From: Actinoplanes xinjiangensis
GTDB lineage: Bacteria > Actinomycetota > Actinomycetes > Mycobacteriales > Micromonosporaceae
Assembly (NCBI RefSeq): GCF_003148685.1
Contig: NZ_QGGR01000016.1
Location: forward strand, 62,001-126,000
DNA: 64,000 nt
Direction: 5' to 3'
Part shown: in pieces, positions 50,431 through 59,751 of the stretch
Layout of the letters: each line of letters starts with the position of its first letter
Position numbering within the stretch: position 1 is the first letter of the stretch
Made by a program: the position numbers and the translations under genes
Notes under the pieces: model-generated
Database searches by the model: none
What the model was told of the DNA's origin: nothing
The model's input: only the letters and a program-made list of their open reading frames with translations

Positions 50431-51359
50431 GCGTACGAGTGCAGGCCCTCGAAGAAGAGGTTCACGCCGAACAGGTTCATCAGCATCGTCACGAAACCGA
50501 TGATCGCGATCCAGGTCGCGGTGGTCCGCTTCACGCTGGGGGTGGCCCGGGCGTGCAGGTAGGCGGCGTAGACGATCCACGAGATGAACGCCCACACCTC
50601 CTTCGGGTCCCAGCCCCAGTAGCGGCCCCAGGACGCCTCGGCCCACAGCGGCCCGGCGATCAGCGCGCCGAACGTGAACAGCGGGAAGGCGAAGGCGTGC
50701 AGGCGGAAGGTGAGCCGCTCCAGCGAGCCGGCGTCACCGACCCGGCGACCCAGCGTGTACGGGAAGCCGCGCTTACCGGAGTCCCACCCGTCCTTGATCA
50801 GGAACATCGCGGCCGGCACCGCACCGAGCAGGAAGATGCCGGACGAGATGATGATCGTCGAGACGTGGAAGATGAACCAGTACGAGTTCAGCGCCGGGAC
50901 CAGCGGGCCGACCGGGGTGTAGGCGACCAGGGCCGCCGCGCCGAGCAGCACCACGAGGATCAGCGAGACCAAGAGTCCCAGGTGGCGGACCGCGGGCTTA
51001 CGGATCAGCACCCCGGCCCAGACCGCGGCGCCGACCAGGGTCGCGGAGAGGATGTACTCGTACATGTTGCCCCAGGGCATGCGCTCCGCGGCGATCCCCC
51101 GGCTGACGGTGGTGCCCAGGTGCAGGGCCAGACCGATCAGGTTGAGGACGACGGCGGACCGGCCGACCCACCGGCTCTTCTCGACCGGAGCCGGGGCCGG
51201 CTGCTTGATCGGTGGCCCACCGGCACCGACCAGTTCGCGGGTGGCGGCCCGGCCGATGTGGCTGCTCCGGCCGAACGCGTACTCCGCGGCGTAGCAGACC
51301 ATGGCCGCCAGGTAGGCCAGCACGGTCAGCGCCATAAGCTGATTGGACAACTCCGCCAT
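50427..51359 (-). CDS. ccsB: Cytochrome c biogenesis protein CcsB
   Basis: 310-aa membrane protein with about eight helices and the haem-handling WWD-type motif WGRYWGWDPKEVWAFISW near residues 233-250. With ResB it forms the System II cytochrome c synthase. Overlaps the resB stop by one base (TGATG). Confidence 0.93.
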   Translation of the reverse strand: MAELSNQLMALTVLAYLAAMVCYAAEYAFGRSSHIGRAATRELVGAGGPPIKQPAPAPVEKSRWVGRSAVVLNLIGLALHLGTTVSRGIAAERMPWGNMYEYILSATLVGAAVWAGVLIRKPAVRHLGLLVSLILVVLLGAAALVAYTPVGPLVPALNSYWFIFHVSTIIISSGIFLLGAVPAAMFLIKDGWDSGKRGFPYTLGRRVGDAGSLERLTFRLHAFAFPLFTFGALIAGPLWAEASWGRYWGWDPKEVWAFISWIVYAAYLHARATPSVKRTTATWIAIIGFVTMLMNLFGVNLFFEGLHSYA

Positions 51360-52951
51360 CAGGGCGTCCCTTCCTTGATGTGCCGGGTGAGCGCCGCGAA
51401 CTCATCGCCGAAACCCGCATAGTCGGTGCGGGGCAGGCCGCCGGCCTCGACCGCGCTGCCACCGTCGGCGGGGACCACCCGGAACCAGACCCTACGCCGG
51501 TGCACGGAGAGCGAGAGCATCAGCCCGGCCAGGCCCAGAACCGCTCCGACCAGCATCAGGAACTGGGTCGGGTCGTACCGGATGGAGATCGTCGCGAACC
51601 GGCGGGTGCCGACGAACTCGAGCGTGGTGCCGTCGTCGAGGGTCCACTTCTCGCCCGGCCGCAGCACGTAGGGCCGCTCGCCGCTGATCTTCTCGAGGTC
51701 GCCGTCCTGGATCTGGTCGCGGTTCAGCGCGTACACCGAGCCCGGTTTTCCGGAGTCCAGGCCCAGGTCGCCGCGGTAGGCGGCCAGGTAGAGCACCGGG
51801 TTGTCCTCGGCCGGGTATTTCGAGAGGGCACTGCCGTCGTCGCCGCCGGTCGGCAGGTAGACGCCCTCGAATCCCATCTGGAGCTCCGGGTCGCGGGTGT
51901 TGGTGGCCGGGTCGATGTTGACGTCCGGGAACTGGACGACGCCCTCGCTGGTCAGCATGTTGTCGGTGGGCAGGAACGCGACCACCTTCTCCTGCGTCGC
52001 GCCGAACCGGTCGGTGTAACGCAGCACCGGGGCGTACCCCTGGCCGATCAGGTTGATGTTCGCCCCGGACAGCCGCAGCGGGTCGTTGACCGAGAACGAC
52101 GTGGCCCGGTAGGCGCCGCCGTCCTCGCTGACCCGCACGTTGGCCCGGAACGACCGGGGGATGCCGTTCTCCTGGAAGGTGGAGTCGAAACCGGTCATCC
52201 ACAGGCAGAAGTTCGGCAGGTCGGAGGCGTCCACGCGGGGGCCGAGGACCGACTCGTCGTGCTGCGTGACGGCGTTGCAGAAGCCCTGATCCTCGCCCGC
52301 GATCAGCAGACGGTTCGCGTGCCAGCCGTACCACTGACCGAAACCGACCCCGACCAGCACCGCCAGCATGGCGAAGTGGAAGAGCAGGTTGCCGGTCTCC
52401 TTCAGATAGCCCTTCTCGGCCGCGACCGTCCAGCCGTCCGGCGTCTCCCGCACCCGGGTCCGGAACCGCCTGCGGCGCAGTCGTTTCGCGATCTCCGCGG
52501 CCACGGCCGCGGGTTCCTCCGGCCGTCGCCCGCCGTCGGCATGGTGCGGCAGCCGCTCCAGACGCTTCGGAGCATCCGGCGGTACGGTCGTGAGCGCCCG
52601 AAAATGATCACGGAGGCGGGGTACGACGCACCCGATCAGCGAGGTGAACAGCAGCAGGTAGATCGCCGCGAACCAGGGTGACGCGTAGACGTCGAAGGCG
52701 AAGAACCGGTCCAGGATCGGCGCCAGCTTCGGGTTGGCCGCGAAGTACTCGGAGACGTTCTCCCGGTTCACGCCGCGCTGCGGGAAGATCGAGCCGGGCA
52801 CGGCCGCGACCGCGAGCAGGAAGAGCAGGATCAACGCGGTCCGCATGCTGGTGAGCTGCCGCCACGAGTTGCGCAGCAGGGCCAGGACCGGGTTGGGGCG
52901 CTTCGGCGGCGGCGCGCCGGCCGTGGTGGGCCGGTCCTCGACGACGGTCAC
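51359..52951 (-). CDS. resB: Cytochrome c biogenesis protein ResB
   Basis: 530-aa membrane protein with three N-terminal helices, a large outer domain and a last helix near 470-490. Typical segments: SMRTALILLFLLAVAAVPGSIFPQ and GNLLFHFAMLAVLVGVGFGQ. Partner of CcsB in haem delivery to apocytochrome c. The GTG at 52951 overlaps the ccdA stop (GTGA). The longer frame upstream is a shadow of ccdA. Confidence 0.93.
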   Translation of the reverse strand: MTVVEDRPTTAGAPPPKRPNPVLALLRNSWRQLTSMRTALILLFLLAVAAVPGSIFPQRGVNRENVSEYFAANPKLAPILDRFFAFDVYASPWFAAIYLLLFTSLIGCVVPRLRDHFRALTTVPPDAPKRLERLPHHADGGRRPEEPAAVAAEIAKRLRRRRFRTRVRETPDGWTVAAEKGYLKETGNLLFHFAMLAVLVGVGFGQWYGWHANRLLIAGEDQGFCNAVTQHDESVLGPRVDASDLPNFCLWMTGFDSTFQENGIPRSFRANVRVSEDGGAYRATSFSVNDPLRLSGANINLIGQGYAPVLRYTDRFGATQEKVVAFLPTDNMLTSEGVVQFPDVNIDPATNTRDPELQMGFEGVYLPTGGDDGSALSKYPAEDNPVLYLAAYRGDLGLDSGKPGSVYALNRDQIQDGDLEKISGERPYVLRPGEKWTLDDGTTLEFVGTRRFATISIRYDPTQFLMLVGAVLGLAGLMLSLSVHRRRVWFRVVPADGGSAVEAGGLPRTDYAGFGDEFAALTRHIKEGTP

Positions 52952-53739
52952 AGCAGTGTCTCCTGGCCGAAGTTGAAGGTGGTGAGCAGCCAGATCAGGA
53001 AGTGGTCCCAGCCGCCGGTGACCAGGGCCACCCCGACCACGATGAGCAGCACTCCGCCGGTCCGGGTCACCCAGCGGCTGTTGCGCCGGATCGCGGTGAA
53101 GACGCCGAGCAGCTTGCGGTAGAAGAGGCCGAACGCGATGAAGGGCAGGCCCAGCCCGAGACTGAAGGCGAGCGCCAGCACGGCGGCCCGGTCGGTCTGC
53201 CCGGTCGTGATCGCGAGCATGTTGACCGCGCCGAGCGTCGGGCCGATGCACGGGGTCCAGGAGATCGCGAAGACGGCGCCGAGCACCGGCGCGCCGGCCA
53301 GGCCGGCAGCGGGCAATCTGCTGATCCGTGCCTCGCGTTGGAAACCGGGGATCCAGCCGAGGTAACCCACGCCGAGCACGATGATCAGCAGGCCGACGAT
53401 CGTGTTGAGGAGTTCCCGGTTGGCGGTCAGCTGGAGAGTGATGTTCGCGACCAGGGTGACGGACAGCACGAAGACGACCGCGAAGCCGAGCACGAACAGC
53501 AGGCTGCCGAGCAGCACCTTGCCCTTCACGGCCAGCGTCCGGGTCGCGGTGAGGGTGGTGCCCCGGCCCATCACCGTCTCCATGTCCGAACCGGCCAGGC
53601 CGGTGACATAGGAGAGGTAGCCTGGGAGCAGCGGCAACACGCACGGCGACAGGATGCTGACCAGGCCGGCCAGCAGGGCCGCGCCGATCGCCAGCACCAT
53701 CGGCCCGTCGGTCACCACACCCGCGAACGTGTCGCCCAT
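52948..53739 (-). CDS. ccdA: Thiol-disulfide electron carrier CcdA
   Basis: 263-aa, six-helix membrane protein of the DsbD/CcdA family with redox cysteines C33 (LSPCVLPLLPG) and C164 (WTPCIGPTLG). It passes reducing power to the extracytoplasmic thioredoxin-like protein encoded just upstream. Its ATG shares the A of the tlpA-type stop. Confidence 0.94.
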   Translation of the reverse strand: MGDTFAGVVTDGPMVLAIGAALLAGLVSILSPCVLPLLPGYLSYVTGLAGSDMETVMGRGTTLTATRTLAVKGKVLLGSLLFVLGFAVVFVLSVTLVANITLQLTANRELLNTIVGLLIIVLGVGYLGWIPGFQREARISRLPAAGLAGAPVLGAVFAISWTPCIGPTLGAVNMLAITTGQTDRAAVLALAFSLGLGLPFIAFGLFYRKLLGVFTAIRRNSRWVTRTGGVLLIVVGVALVTGGWDHFLIWLLTTFNFGQETLL

Positions 53740-54299
53740 CAGCCGGTCGCCTCCGCCGCGATCTTCTCGACGAGCGGTTGCAGCTCGTCGATCGTGGTGG
53801 CCCGCCGGATGGCGGCGGCGATGCGGCCCTGGCGGTCCAGGACGAGCGTGCTCGGGATCGCGTTCTGCGTGACGTCGAACTTCAGCCCGACCTCGCCCCG
53901 GAAGTCGTAGACGCTGCCGTAGGTGACCTGGTAGCCCCGCTCGAACGCCTTCGCGGAGTCCCGGTCGTCGCGGGTGTTGACCCCGAGGAAGGTGACGTCG
54001 GAGCCCTTGGTCGCCTGGTAGGTGCGTTCCAGGTCGTCGGCCTCGGCCCGGCACGGCGCGCACCAGGAGCCCCAGAAGTTGACCACGACCACCTTGCCGC
54101 GGTCGTTCGCGAGGTCGTAGGTCCCGCCGTCGAGCAGCTCCCCGGTGACGCCGGAGACCAGGGGCCGCTGCTCGGGGGTGCACTCCACCACCAGGTTCGT
54201 GGTGGAGCACTTCCTGGCCCAGTTCTCCTCGCCGCCGCAGCCGGTCAGGAACCCGGCGGCGGTGACCGCGGCGACGGCGACGGCGACGAGGCGGTGCAT
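53739..54299 (-). CDS. resA: TlpA/ResA-type thioredoxin lipoprotein
   Basis: 186-aa exported protein with a lipobox ending at C21 (GFLTGC) and a thioredoxin-fold active site WGSWCAPCRAE (C80, C83). It should keep apocytochrome c haem-binding cysteines reduced, taking electrons from CcdA. Additional cysteines near the N-terminus (C31, C40) may form a disulfide. One-base overlaps on both sides. Confidence 0.92.
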   Translation of the reverse strand: MHRLVAVAVAAVTAAGFLTGCGGEENWARKCSTTNLVVECTPEQRPLVSGVTGELLDGGTYDLANDRGKVVVVNFWGSWCAPCRAEADDLERTYQATKGSDVTFLGVNTRDDRDSAKAFERGYQVTYGSVYDFRGEVGLKFDVTQNAIPSTLVLDRQGRIAAAIRRATTIDELQPLVEKIAAEATG

Positions 54300-54955
54300 C
54301 AGGCCCCCTTGGCGGTCTTGGCCGTCGCGGACATGGCGACCAGATGGGCGGCGGGCTCCGAGTAGTCGATACCGACCACCTTGGACCCCTCGAAGCGGAA
54401 CGAGGTGAGACTCGCCAGTCCGCACTCCCGCTTACGCGGATCGTGCCAGAGGCGCTTGCCCTCGACGTAGCGGCGCAGCGTCCAGATCGGCAGCTGGTGC
54501 GAGACGCAGACCGCCTCATGGCCCTCGGCCGCCACCCGGGCGGCCTGCACCGCGGCGAACATCCGCTGCGCGATCACCAGATACGCCTCGCCCCAGGACG
54601 GGGTGATCGGGTCACGCAGGACCCACCAGTGACGGGGGTTGCTGAACGCGCCGTCACCGACCGAGACGCGCTTGCCCTCGAAGTAGTTGGCGCTCTCGAT
54701 CAGCCGGACGTCCGACGCGATGTCCAGCTTGAACTCGGCGGCGAACGGCGCGGCCGTCTCCTGCGCGCGCTCCAGCGGGCTGGCCACCACGTGGGTGATG
54801 TCCCGGCCGGCCAGCACCTCGACGGCCGCCTTCGCCATCTGGTTGCCCAGTTCGGAGAGGTGGAAGTCGGGCAGCCGCCCGTACAGGATCTGGGTGGGGT
54901 TGAAGACCTCGCCGTGCCGCAGCACGTGCACCGTGGTCCTGGTCGGCTCGCTCAA
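54299..54955 (-). CDS. Histidine phosphatase (phosphoglycerate mutase-like)
   Basis: 218-aa protein of the histidine phosphatase superfamily with the nucleophile motif LRHGEVFNP (H14), SPLERAQETAAPFA and VSHQLPIW. TTG start in a TTGA overlap with the hemL stop. Position between hemL and the cytochrome genes is regular in actinobacteria, but the substrate is unknown and glycolytic mutase activity is not implied. Confidence 0.88.
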   Translation of the reverse strand: MSEPTRTTVHVLRHGEVFNPTQILYGRLPDFHLSELGNQMAKAAVEVLAGRDITHVVASPLERAQETAAPFAAEFKLDIASDVRLIESANYFEGKRVSVGDGAFSNPRHWWVLRDPITPSWGEAYLVIAQRMFAAVQAARVAAEGHEAVCVSHQLPIWTLRRYVEGKRLWHDPRKRECGLASLTSFRFEGSKVVGIDYSEPAAHLVAMSATAKTAKGA

Positions 54956-56295
54956 GATTGCGCCCCCGCGGCGGCTCGGGCCGCGAGCGGCGCCGCGGCG
55001 GCGATGTGTTCCAGCGCTGCATCGTCGATCGCCGTCGACACGAACCACGACTCGAAGGCGCTCGGCGGCAGGTAGACGCCGTTGGCCAGCATGGTGTGGA
55101 AGTACGCCTTGAACGCGGCCGCGTCCTGCGTCTTCGCGGAGTCGTAGTCGACGACCTCGTCCTCGGTGAAGAAGATCGAGAACATGTTCCCGGCGTACTG
55201 CAACCGGTGCGGCACGCCCGCGGCGGCCAGCGCGTCGGCGCAGAGCGAGCCGATCGTGCCGGACAGCTCGTCCAGCCGCTTGTAGGTCGCCTCGTCGGCG
55301 AGCCGCAGCGAGGCGAGACCGGCCGCGCAGGCCAGCGGGTTACCGGAAAGGGTGCCGGCCTGGTAGACCGGGCCGGCCGGGGCCAGCCGCGACATGATGT
55401 CCCGGCGGCCGCCGAACGCCGCGGCGGGCAGACCACCGCCCATCACCTTGCCGAAGGTGAACAGGTCGGCGTCGACCGGGTGCAGCCCGGCCCAGCCGCC
55501 GGCGGAGACCCGGAAACCGGTCATCACCTCGTCGAGGATCAGCAGAGCGCCGTGCCGGTGCGCGATCTCGGCGAGCTGCTCGTTGAAACCGTCCCGCGGG
55601 GTGATCACACCCATGTTGCCGGGCGCCGCCTCGGTGATGACGGCGGCGATCTCGCCACCCTCGGCGGCGAAGGCGGCTTCCACGGCGGCGATGTCGTTGT
55701 ACGGCAGGACGATCGTCTCGCCGGCCGCCGCGCCCGTGACACCGGGCGAGTCCGGCAGGCCGAGGGTGGCGACGCCGGATCCGGCCGCGACGAGCAGTGC
55801 GTCCACGTGACCGTGGTAGCAGCCGGCGAACTTCACCACCTTGGACCGGCCGGTCCAGCCGCGGGCCAGCCGGATCGCGGTCATGGTCGCCTCGGTGCCC
55901 GAGTTGACCAGCCGGACCTCGTCGATCGAGGTACGCCGGACGATCTCCTCGGCCAGGTCCACCTCACCGGCCGTCGGGGTGCCGAAGCTGGTCCCGAGAG
56001 CCGCGGCCCGCTGCACCGCCTCGATGATCTCGGGGTGCGCGTGGCCGTGGATCAGCGGGCCCCAGGAGCAGACCAGGTCGACGTATCGTCGCCCGTCCGC
56101 GTCGGTGAGCCAGGGGCCGGAGCCCGAGGCCATGAACCGGGGCGTACCGCCGACCGCACGGAACGCACGCACAGGTGAATTCACCCCGCCGGGCACGATG
56201 GCCTGGGCGCGGTCGAACAGGGCCTGGGAGACCGGGGCGTCCTCCGGGTACGGAAGCCCGCCGGTGGGATATGTCGTGGTCACAGCAGTCCCCAT
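54952..56295 (-). CDS. hemL: Glutamate-1-semialdehyde aminotransferase
   Basis: 447-aa PLP enzyme that forms 5-aminolevulinate for haem and corrinoid synthesis. PLP-lysine motif LFTFGKVMGGGLPAAAFGG near residue 270; N-terminal IVPGGVNSPVRAF is typical. First gene of the operon that continues into cytochrome c maturation, all joined by 1-4-base overlaps. ATG and a GTG five codons on are both plausible starts. Confidence 0.95.
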   Translation of the reverse strand: MGTAVTTTYPTGGLPYPEDAPVSQALFDRAQAIVPGGVNSPVRAFRAVGGTPRFMASGSGPWLTDADGRRYVDLVCSWGPLIHGHAHPEIIEAVQRAAALGTSFGTPTAGEVDLAEEIVRRTSIDEVRLVNSGTEATMTAIRLARGWTGRSKVVKFAGCYHGHVDALLVAAGSGVATLGLPDSPGVTGAAAGETIVLPYNDIAAVEAAFAAEGGEIAAVITEAAPGNMGVITPRDGFNEQLAEIAHRHGALLILDEVMTGFRVSAGGWAGLHPVDADLFTFGKVMGGGLPAAAFGGRRDIMSRLAPAGPVYQAGTLSGNPLACAAGLASLRLADEATYKRLDELSGTIGSLCADALAAAGVPHRLQYAGNMFSIFFTEDEVVDYDSAKTQDAAAFKAYFHTMLANGVYLPPSAFESWFVSTAIDDAALEHIAAAAPLAARAAAGAQS

Positions 56296-56420
56296 TCTGT
56301 CAGCGGCATGGAACGAGTATTGCGAGAGGGTTCTTCACGTCATCGGATGATGTCCGCCGAGCACCTGGCCTGACCGTGCCGGACGGGCTGATTCGCCCCG
56401 AAGAGGATAGGCTGACCGGC

Positions 56421-56747
56421 GTGGAACGACCCGAGCTGTCCATCGCGGTTCAGCGCGCACCCGATGAGGTGACGATTCAGCTCACCGGCGAGATCGACGT
56501 GCTCACGGTCACCGAGTTGTCCACGGTCGTCAATGAGCTCGTGGTCGATGACCAGCTCAATCGCATCGTGCTCGACATGTCGGGCGTCACGTTCTGTGAC
56601 TCGCAGGGCCTGGGCACGCTGGTGGTGCTGAGCCGAAAAGCACAGCACGCGCAGATCGTTCTGGCCCTCGCGAACGTCGGCGACTTCCTGATGCGTGTGC
56701 TCGACATCACGGGCCTGCGTTCGGCTCTGATGATCAGCCCGAACTGA
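56421..56747 (+). CDS. STAS-domain anti-sigma factor antagonist
   Basis: 108-aa STAS protein: GEIDVLTVTEL near the N-terminus and DMSGVTFCDSQGLGTLVVL with the phosphorylatable S61. Such proteins capture anti-sigma kinases to release a sigma factor. No partner kinase is encoded in the window. Start set at the GTG at 56421; earlier in-frame starts are possible. Followed by a convergent terminator. Confidence 0.85.
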   Translation: MERPELSIAVQRAPDEVTIQLTGEIDVLTVTELSTVVNELVVDDQLNRIVLDMSGVTFCDSQGLGTLVVLSRKAQHAQIVLALANVGDFLMRVLDITGLRSALMISPN

Positions 56748-56748
56748 G

Positions 56749-56780
56749 TTCCCCCGGCCGGATCCCGTCGGCCGGGGGAA
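56749..56780. terminator. Convergent hairpin terminator
   Basis: TTCCCCCGGCCG pairs perfectly with CGGCCGGGGGAA (56769-56780) around eight bases. It lies two bases after the STAS stop and four bases before the stop of the opposing gene, so probably works in both directions. Confidence 0.8.
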
Positions 56781-56784
56781 GGTC

Positions 56785-57576
56785 TCAGCGGAAGTCCCCG
56801 CTGACCGCCGGCGCCGCTCCGCCCTCTGTGGTCGCCGCCGCGGCGTAGGTGTCGCCGCCCGCGGCCCGTCCGCCCTCGCGGTGCGTGTACCGCGCGGAGA
56901 ACGTGTACGTCCCCGGCTCCAGGGTGTCCCCGGAGGAGAGCACGAACCGGTAGACGTAGGCGCCCGGCTCCTCGGTGACCGTGCTGGTCACGCTCGCACC
57001 GGGCACCTGCTGGCTGCCTCCGCGAGCCACCAGGTCCGGGGTGCGGGCGAGCCGGATCGTCACCTCCAGGGCGGTGAGCCGCTCGCTCGCCGTCACCGTC
57101 ACGACGCTGCCGCCCTGGGAGTCACCGTCCGGGACGACCGAGCCGTCCGACCACAGGGCGCCCTGTGTGGTGGCCGGGCCACCGGTCGAGAGCGACGGAC
57201 TCGGTGACCGGCCGGGCGGCCGGGACTTCGGCGGGCGGCTGAGCGACTGGCTGGGTTTCGTCGTGGGCCCGGTCGCGCTCGGCGACGGTGTGACGCTCGG
57301 CGACGGTGACACCGGGACCACCGCGGTCGGGGCGGGTTCCGGACGGTTCTCACCGTCGCCGGCGACCGCCCACTGGGCGAAACCGCCACCGCCGAGGACC
57401 GCGGCGACCGCGATGGCGGCGCCGGTGATCCGCAGGCGAGGGCCGGGCCGGTCCTTCGCCGCCTGATGGCGCATCGCGGTCCGGGTGATCCGGTCGAGCA
57501 TCGCCTCCCGGTCGGGACGGTGCGCCGCCGCCTCGGCGCGTAATGCCGCGCGCAGCTCGGATTCGATGAGCGTCAT
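56785..57576 (-). CDS. Single-pass membrane protein paired with an ECF sigma factor
   Basis: 263-aa protein with a cytoplasmic N-terminus (~48 residues, LRAALRAEAAAHRPDREAMLDRI), one transmembrane helix (about 50-68), a Pro/Ser/Thr linker and a beta-rich outer domain. Overlaps the sigma gene as ATGA. The layout suggests an anti-sigma factor, but the zinc HxxxCxxC motif is absent, so that role is inference. Confidence 0.78.
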   Translation of the reverse strand: MTLIESELRAALRAEAAAHRPDREAMLDRITRTAMRHQAAKDRPGPRLRITGAAIAVAAVLGGGGFAQWAVAGDGENRPEPAPTAVVPVSPSPSVTPSPSATGPTTKPSQSLSRPPKSRPPGRSPSPSLSTGGPATTQGALWSDGSVVPDGDSQGGSVVTVTASERLTALEVTIRLARTPDLVARGGSQQVPGASVTSTVTEEPGAYVYRFVLSSGDTLEPGTYTFSARYTHREGGRAAGGDTYAAAATTEGGAAPAVSGDFR

Positions 57577-58091
57577 CGCGCCGCCTCCCAACCGTCGATT
57601 CGTGCGAGAGCGACACTGCTGCCGCCGAGTAGTTCCGCGAGTTGCCGGGCGCCGCGCGAGGTCGCGCTCTTGACCGCCCCGACCGAGATGCCGAGGATCG
57701 TGGCGACCTCTTTCTCGGAGAGGTCGAACGAGTAGCGCAGCACCACGCAGGCCCGCCGCCGGTGCGGGAGCCGCCGTAACGCGCCGCGCACGTCGACGAC
57801 GGCCGAGACGTCCGGGTCGAGGGCCCGGCGCAGCGGTTCCAGGGTGAGCAGCCGTTCCCGGCTGCGGCGCCGGACCCAGTTGCGGGCCAGGTTCATCAGG
57901 ATGCCGTGCCCGTAGGCGGCCGGGTCGTCGGCGGCGGTGACCCGGTCCCAGTGCCGCCACACCTCGGTGAGCGCATCGGCGGCCAGGTCGTCGGCGATCT
58001 CCGCCTCACCCGTCATCAGATAGGCGAGCCGTGACATGGAGTCGTGGTGCCGCTCGAAGTACTCGCGGAAGGCGGTGTCGCGCATCGGCAT
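57573..58091 (-). CDS. ECF sigma factor (SigE family)
   Basis: 172-aa RNA polymerase sigma factor with region 2 (FREYFERHHDSMSRLAYLMTGEAEIADDLAADALTE from residue ~8) and region 4 (FDLSEKEVATILGISVGAVKSATSRG near 130). ATGs at 58091 and 58085 are both possible. A hairpin separates it from the pectate lyase gene upstream, so it is likely to have its own promoter. Confidence 0.88.
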   Translation of the reverse strand: MPMRDTAFREYFERHHDSMSRLAYLMTGEAEIADDLAADALTEVWRHWDRVTAADDPAAYGHGILMNLARNWVRRRSRERLLTLEPLRRALDPDVSAVVDVRGALRRLPHRRRACVVLRYSFDLSEKEVATILGISVGAVKSATSRGARQLAELLGGSSVALARIDGWEAAR

Positions 58092-58107
58092 CCCTGTGGT
58101 TCGCGGG

Positions 58108-58142
58108 CCGTGGCCGCCGGCAAGAGCCTCCGGCGGCCACGG
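58108..58142 (-). terminator. Hairpin after the pectate lyase gene
   Basis: CCGTGGCCGCCGG (58108-58120) pairs perfectly with CCGGCGGCCACGG (58130-58142). It begins four bases after the lyase stop on the minus strand and ends 17 bases before the sigma-factor start. No T-run. Confidence 0.65.
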
Positions 58143-58146
58143 ACGA

Positions 58147-59646
58147 TCACTTGAAGGTGATGGCGGACTCGTTGTAGATGCAGTTGACGCCGTCCGGGCC
58201 GGTGCCGATCTTGGTCGGCTCCTTGCCGGAGCTGTTGCCGGTGAACTTGACGCAGATGTCCAGGCTCTTCTTGCCGACCACGGTGACGCCGGAGATCCTG
58301 GCGGTGTCGCCGAAGTTGGCGTTGATGCCGACCAGGCTGCCGGCCGGGGCGGTGACGACGACATTCTGCACGACTACCGCGCGCTTGTGCTGGGTCGAGC
58401 AGTTGCCGCACGAGCGGTAGAGCTTGCCGAAGTCCTCGACCTGGAAGTTCTTGATGGTCAGCGTGCCGCCGCCGTTGTGCTGGAACACCTTGTCGTCGGC
58501 ACCCCTGGCACCGCCGCCGTCCACGGTGTACGTCGCCGACGCGCCGCCCTTGAAGGTGGCCGCGTCCTCACCGACGTTCTCCCACCACACGTTGATCAGC
58601 GTGCAGGATCCGGAGCAGTGGATGCCGTCGGCGGCCGGGGCGCCGAGGATGACGTTCTTCAGGACCGCGCCGTCGGCGAGCTTGAAGAGCGGGTCCTGGC
58701 CCTCGTCCTGGCCGTCGCCGCCGAGCGCACCGCTGCCGAAGTAGCGGACGTTGCCGCCGTCCAGGGTGCCGGAGACCGGAATGGTGGCGGTGACCGGCTT
58801 CGAGCCGGTCGCGGTGGGCCACGACGCGGTCGGGCTGGTCGCGGTCGGGGTGGCGGTGGCCGTCCTGGTGGCCGTCGGCGACGCGGTCGGGGTCTTGGTC
58901 GCGGTCTTGGTGGCGGTCGGGGTCGCCGTGGCCGTCCTGGTCGCGGTCGGCGTCGCGGAGGCCGTCCTGGTCGCGGTCGGCGAAGCCGTAGTCGGGGAGC
59001 CGGCGCCCAGCGGGTTCACCGCCACGTCGTCGAACTCGGCCGAGGCGAAGCTGGTGACCAGGCCGATCCGGCCGGTACCGGTCAGCGAGCCGGTTCCGGA
59101 GGCGACCTTGGCGCCGTCGACGTAACCGGTGACGCTGCTGCCCGAGACGTCCACCTTCAGGGTGTGCCAGGCGGCCGGGTCGCTGACCGCGGCCGCGCCG
59201 AGGACGGTGACCGCGCTGCCCTTGACCGACTGGAGTTCGGCCTTGCCGGCCGAGGTGAGGGCGAGACGGTACATCGTGGAGGAGCCGCTGGCCCGGGCCG
59301 CGACACCGGCCAGGCCCTTGCTGAGGTCGAGGCCCTTGACCTTGGCTTCGACCGAGTAGTCGGCCCAGGACGTCTCGCCGGCGAAGACCCGTGCGAGTTC
59401 GCTGTCGGCCTTGGCCTGCCGGTAGACCTTGGAGCCGTCGGAGACCACGGACCAGGTGCCGCCCGACTTCGACCAGTTGCCCGCGCCATTCTCGAAGTCG
59501 TCGCTGAACAGCGTGCTCGCCGACGCGGACGGGACGAGGACGGCGACCAGTGCGGTGACGGCTCCGGCCGCTCCGGCCGCGCCGAGACCCGCGACCAGAC
59601 GACGGCGACGCCGGCTCGGGGTCGCGTGGGGCATTGCGTGCCGCAT
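58147..59646 (-). CDS. Secreted pectate lyase (PL3 type) with N-terminal laminin-G-like domain
   Basis: 499-aa exported enzyme. A long signal peptide with an RRRRR stretch (possible Tat-like) leads to a ConA/LamG-like domain (~45-210), a Thr/Ala/Pro linker with repeated TPTATRTATA units (~213-275) and a PL3 pectate lyase domain (~285-499). PL3 features: KNVILGAPAADGIHC, CTLINVWWENVGEDAATFKG and HKRAVVVQN. Cleaves polygalacturonate by beta-elimination. A CRP-like site lies upstream. Confidence 0.88.
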   Translation of the reverse strand: MRHAMPHATPSRRRRRLVAGLGAAGAAGAVTALVAVLVPSASASTLFSDDFENGAGNWSKSGGTWSVVSDGSKVYRQAKADSELARVFAGETSWADYSVEAKVKGLDLSKGLAGVAARASGSSTMYRLALTSAGKAELQSVKGSAVTVLGAAAVSDPAAWHTLKVDVSGSSVTGYVDGAKVASGTGSLTGTGRIGLVTSFASAEFDDVAVNPLGAGSPTTASPTATRTASATPTATRTATATPTATKTATKTPTASPTATRTATATPTATSPTASWPTATGSKPVTATIPVSGTLDGGNVRYFGSGALGGDGQDEGQDPLFKLADGAVLKNVILGAPAADGIHCSGSCTLINVWWENVGEDAATFKGGASATYTVDGGGARGADDKVFQHNGGGTLTIKNFQVEDFGKLYRSCGNCSTQHKRAVVVQNVVVTAPAGSLVGINANFGDTARISGVTVVGKKSLDICVKFTGNSSGKEPTKIGTGPDGVNCIYNESAITFK

Positions 59647-59751
59647 GTTGCTCCTACTCAGGGGGATGAGGCCACCGTCGTGACGGCGGGCGTCGCATGA
59701 TCAAGCGATCACGCCCCGGTAGTGGTGCGGCTGCCCGGCAAAGTTGCCAGT

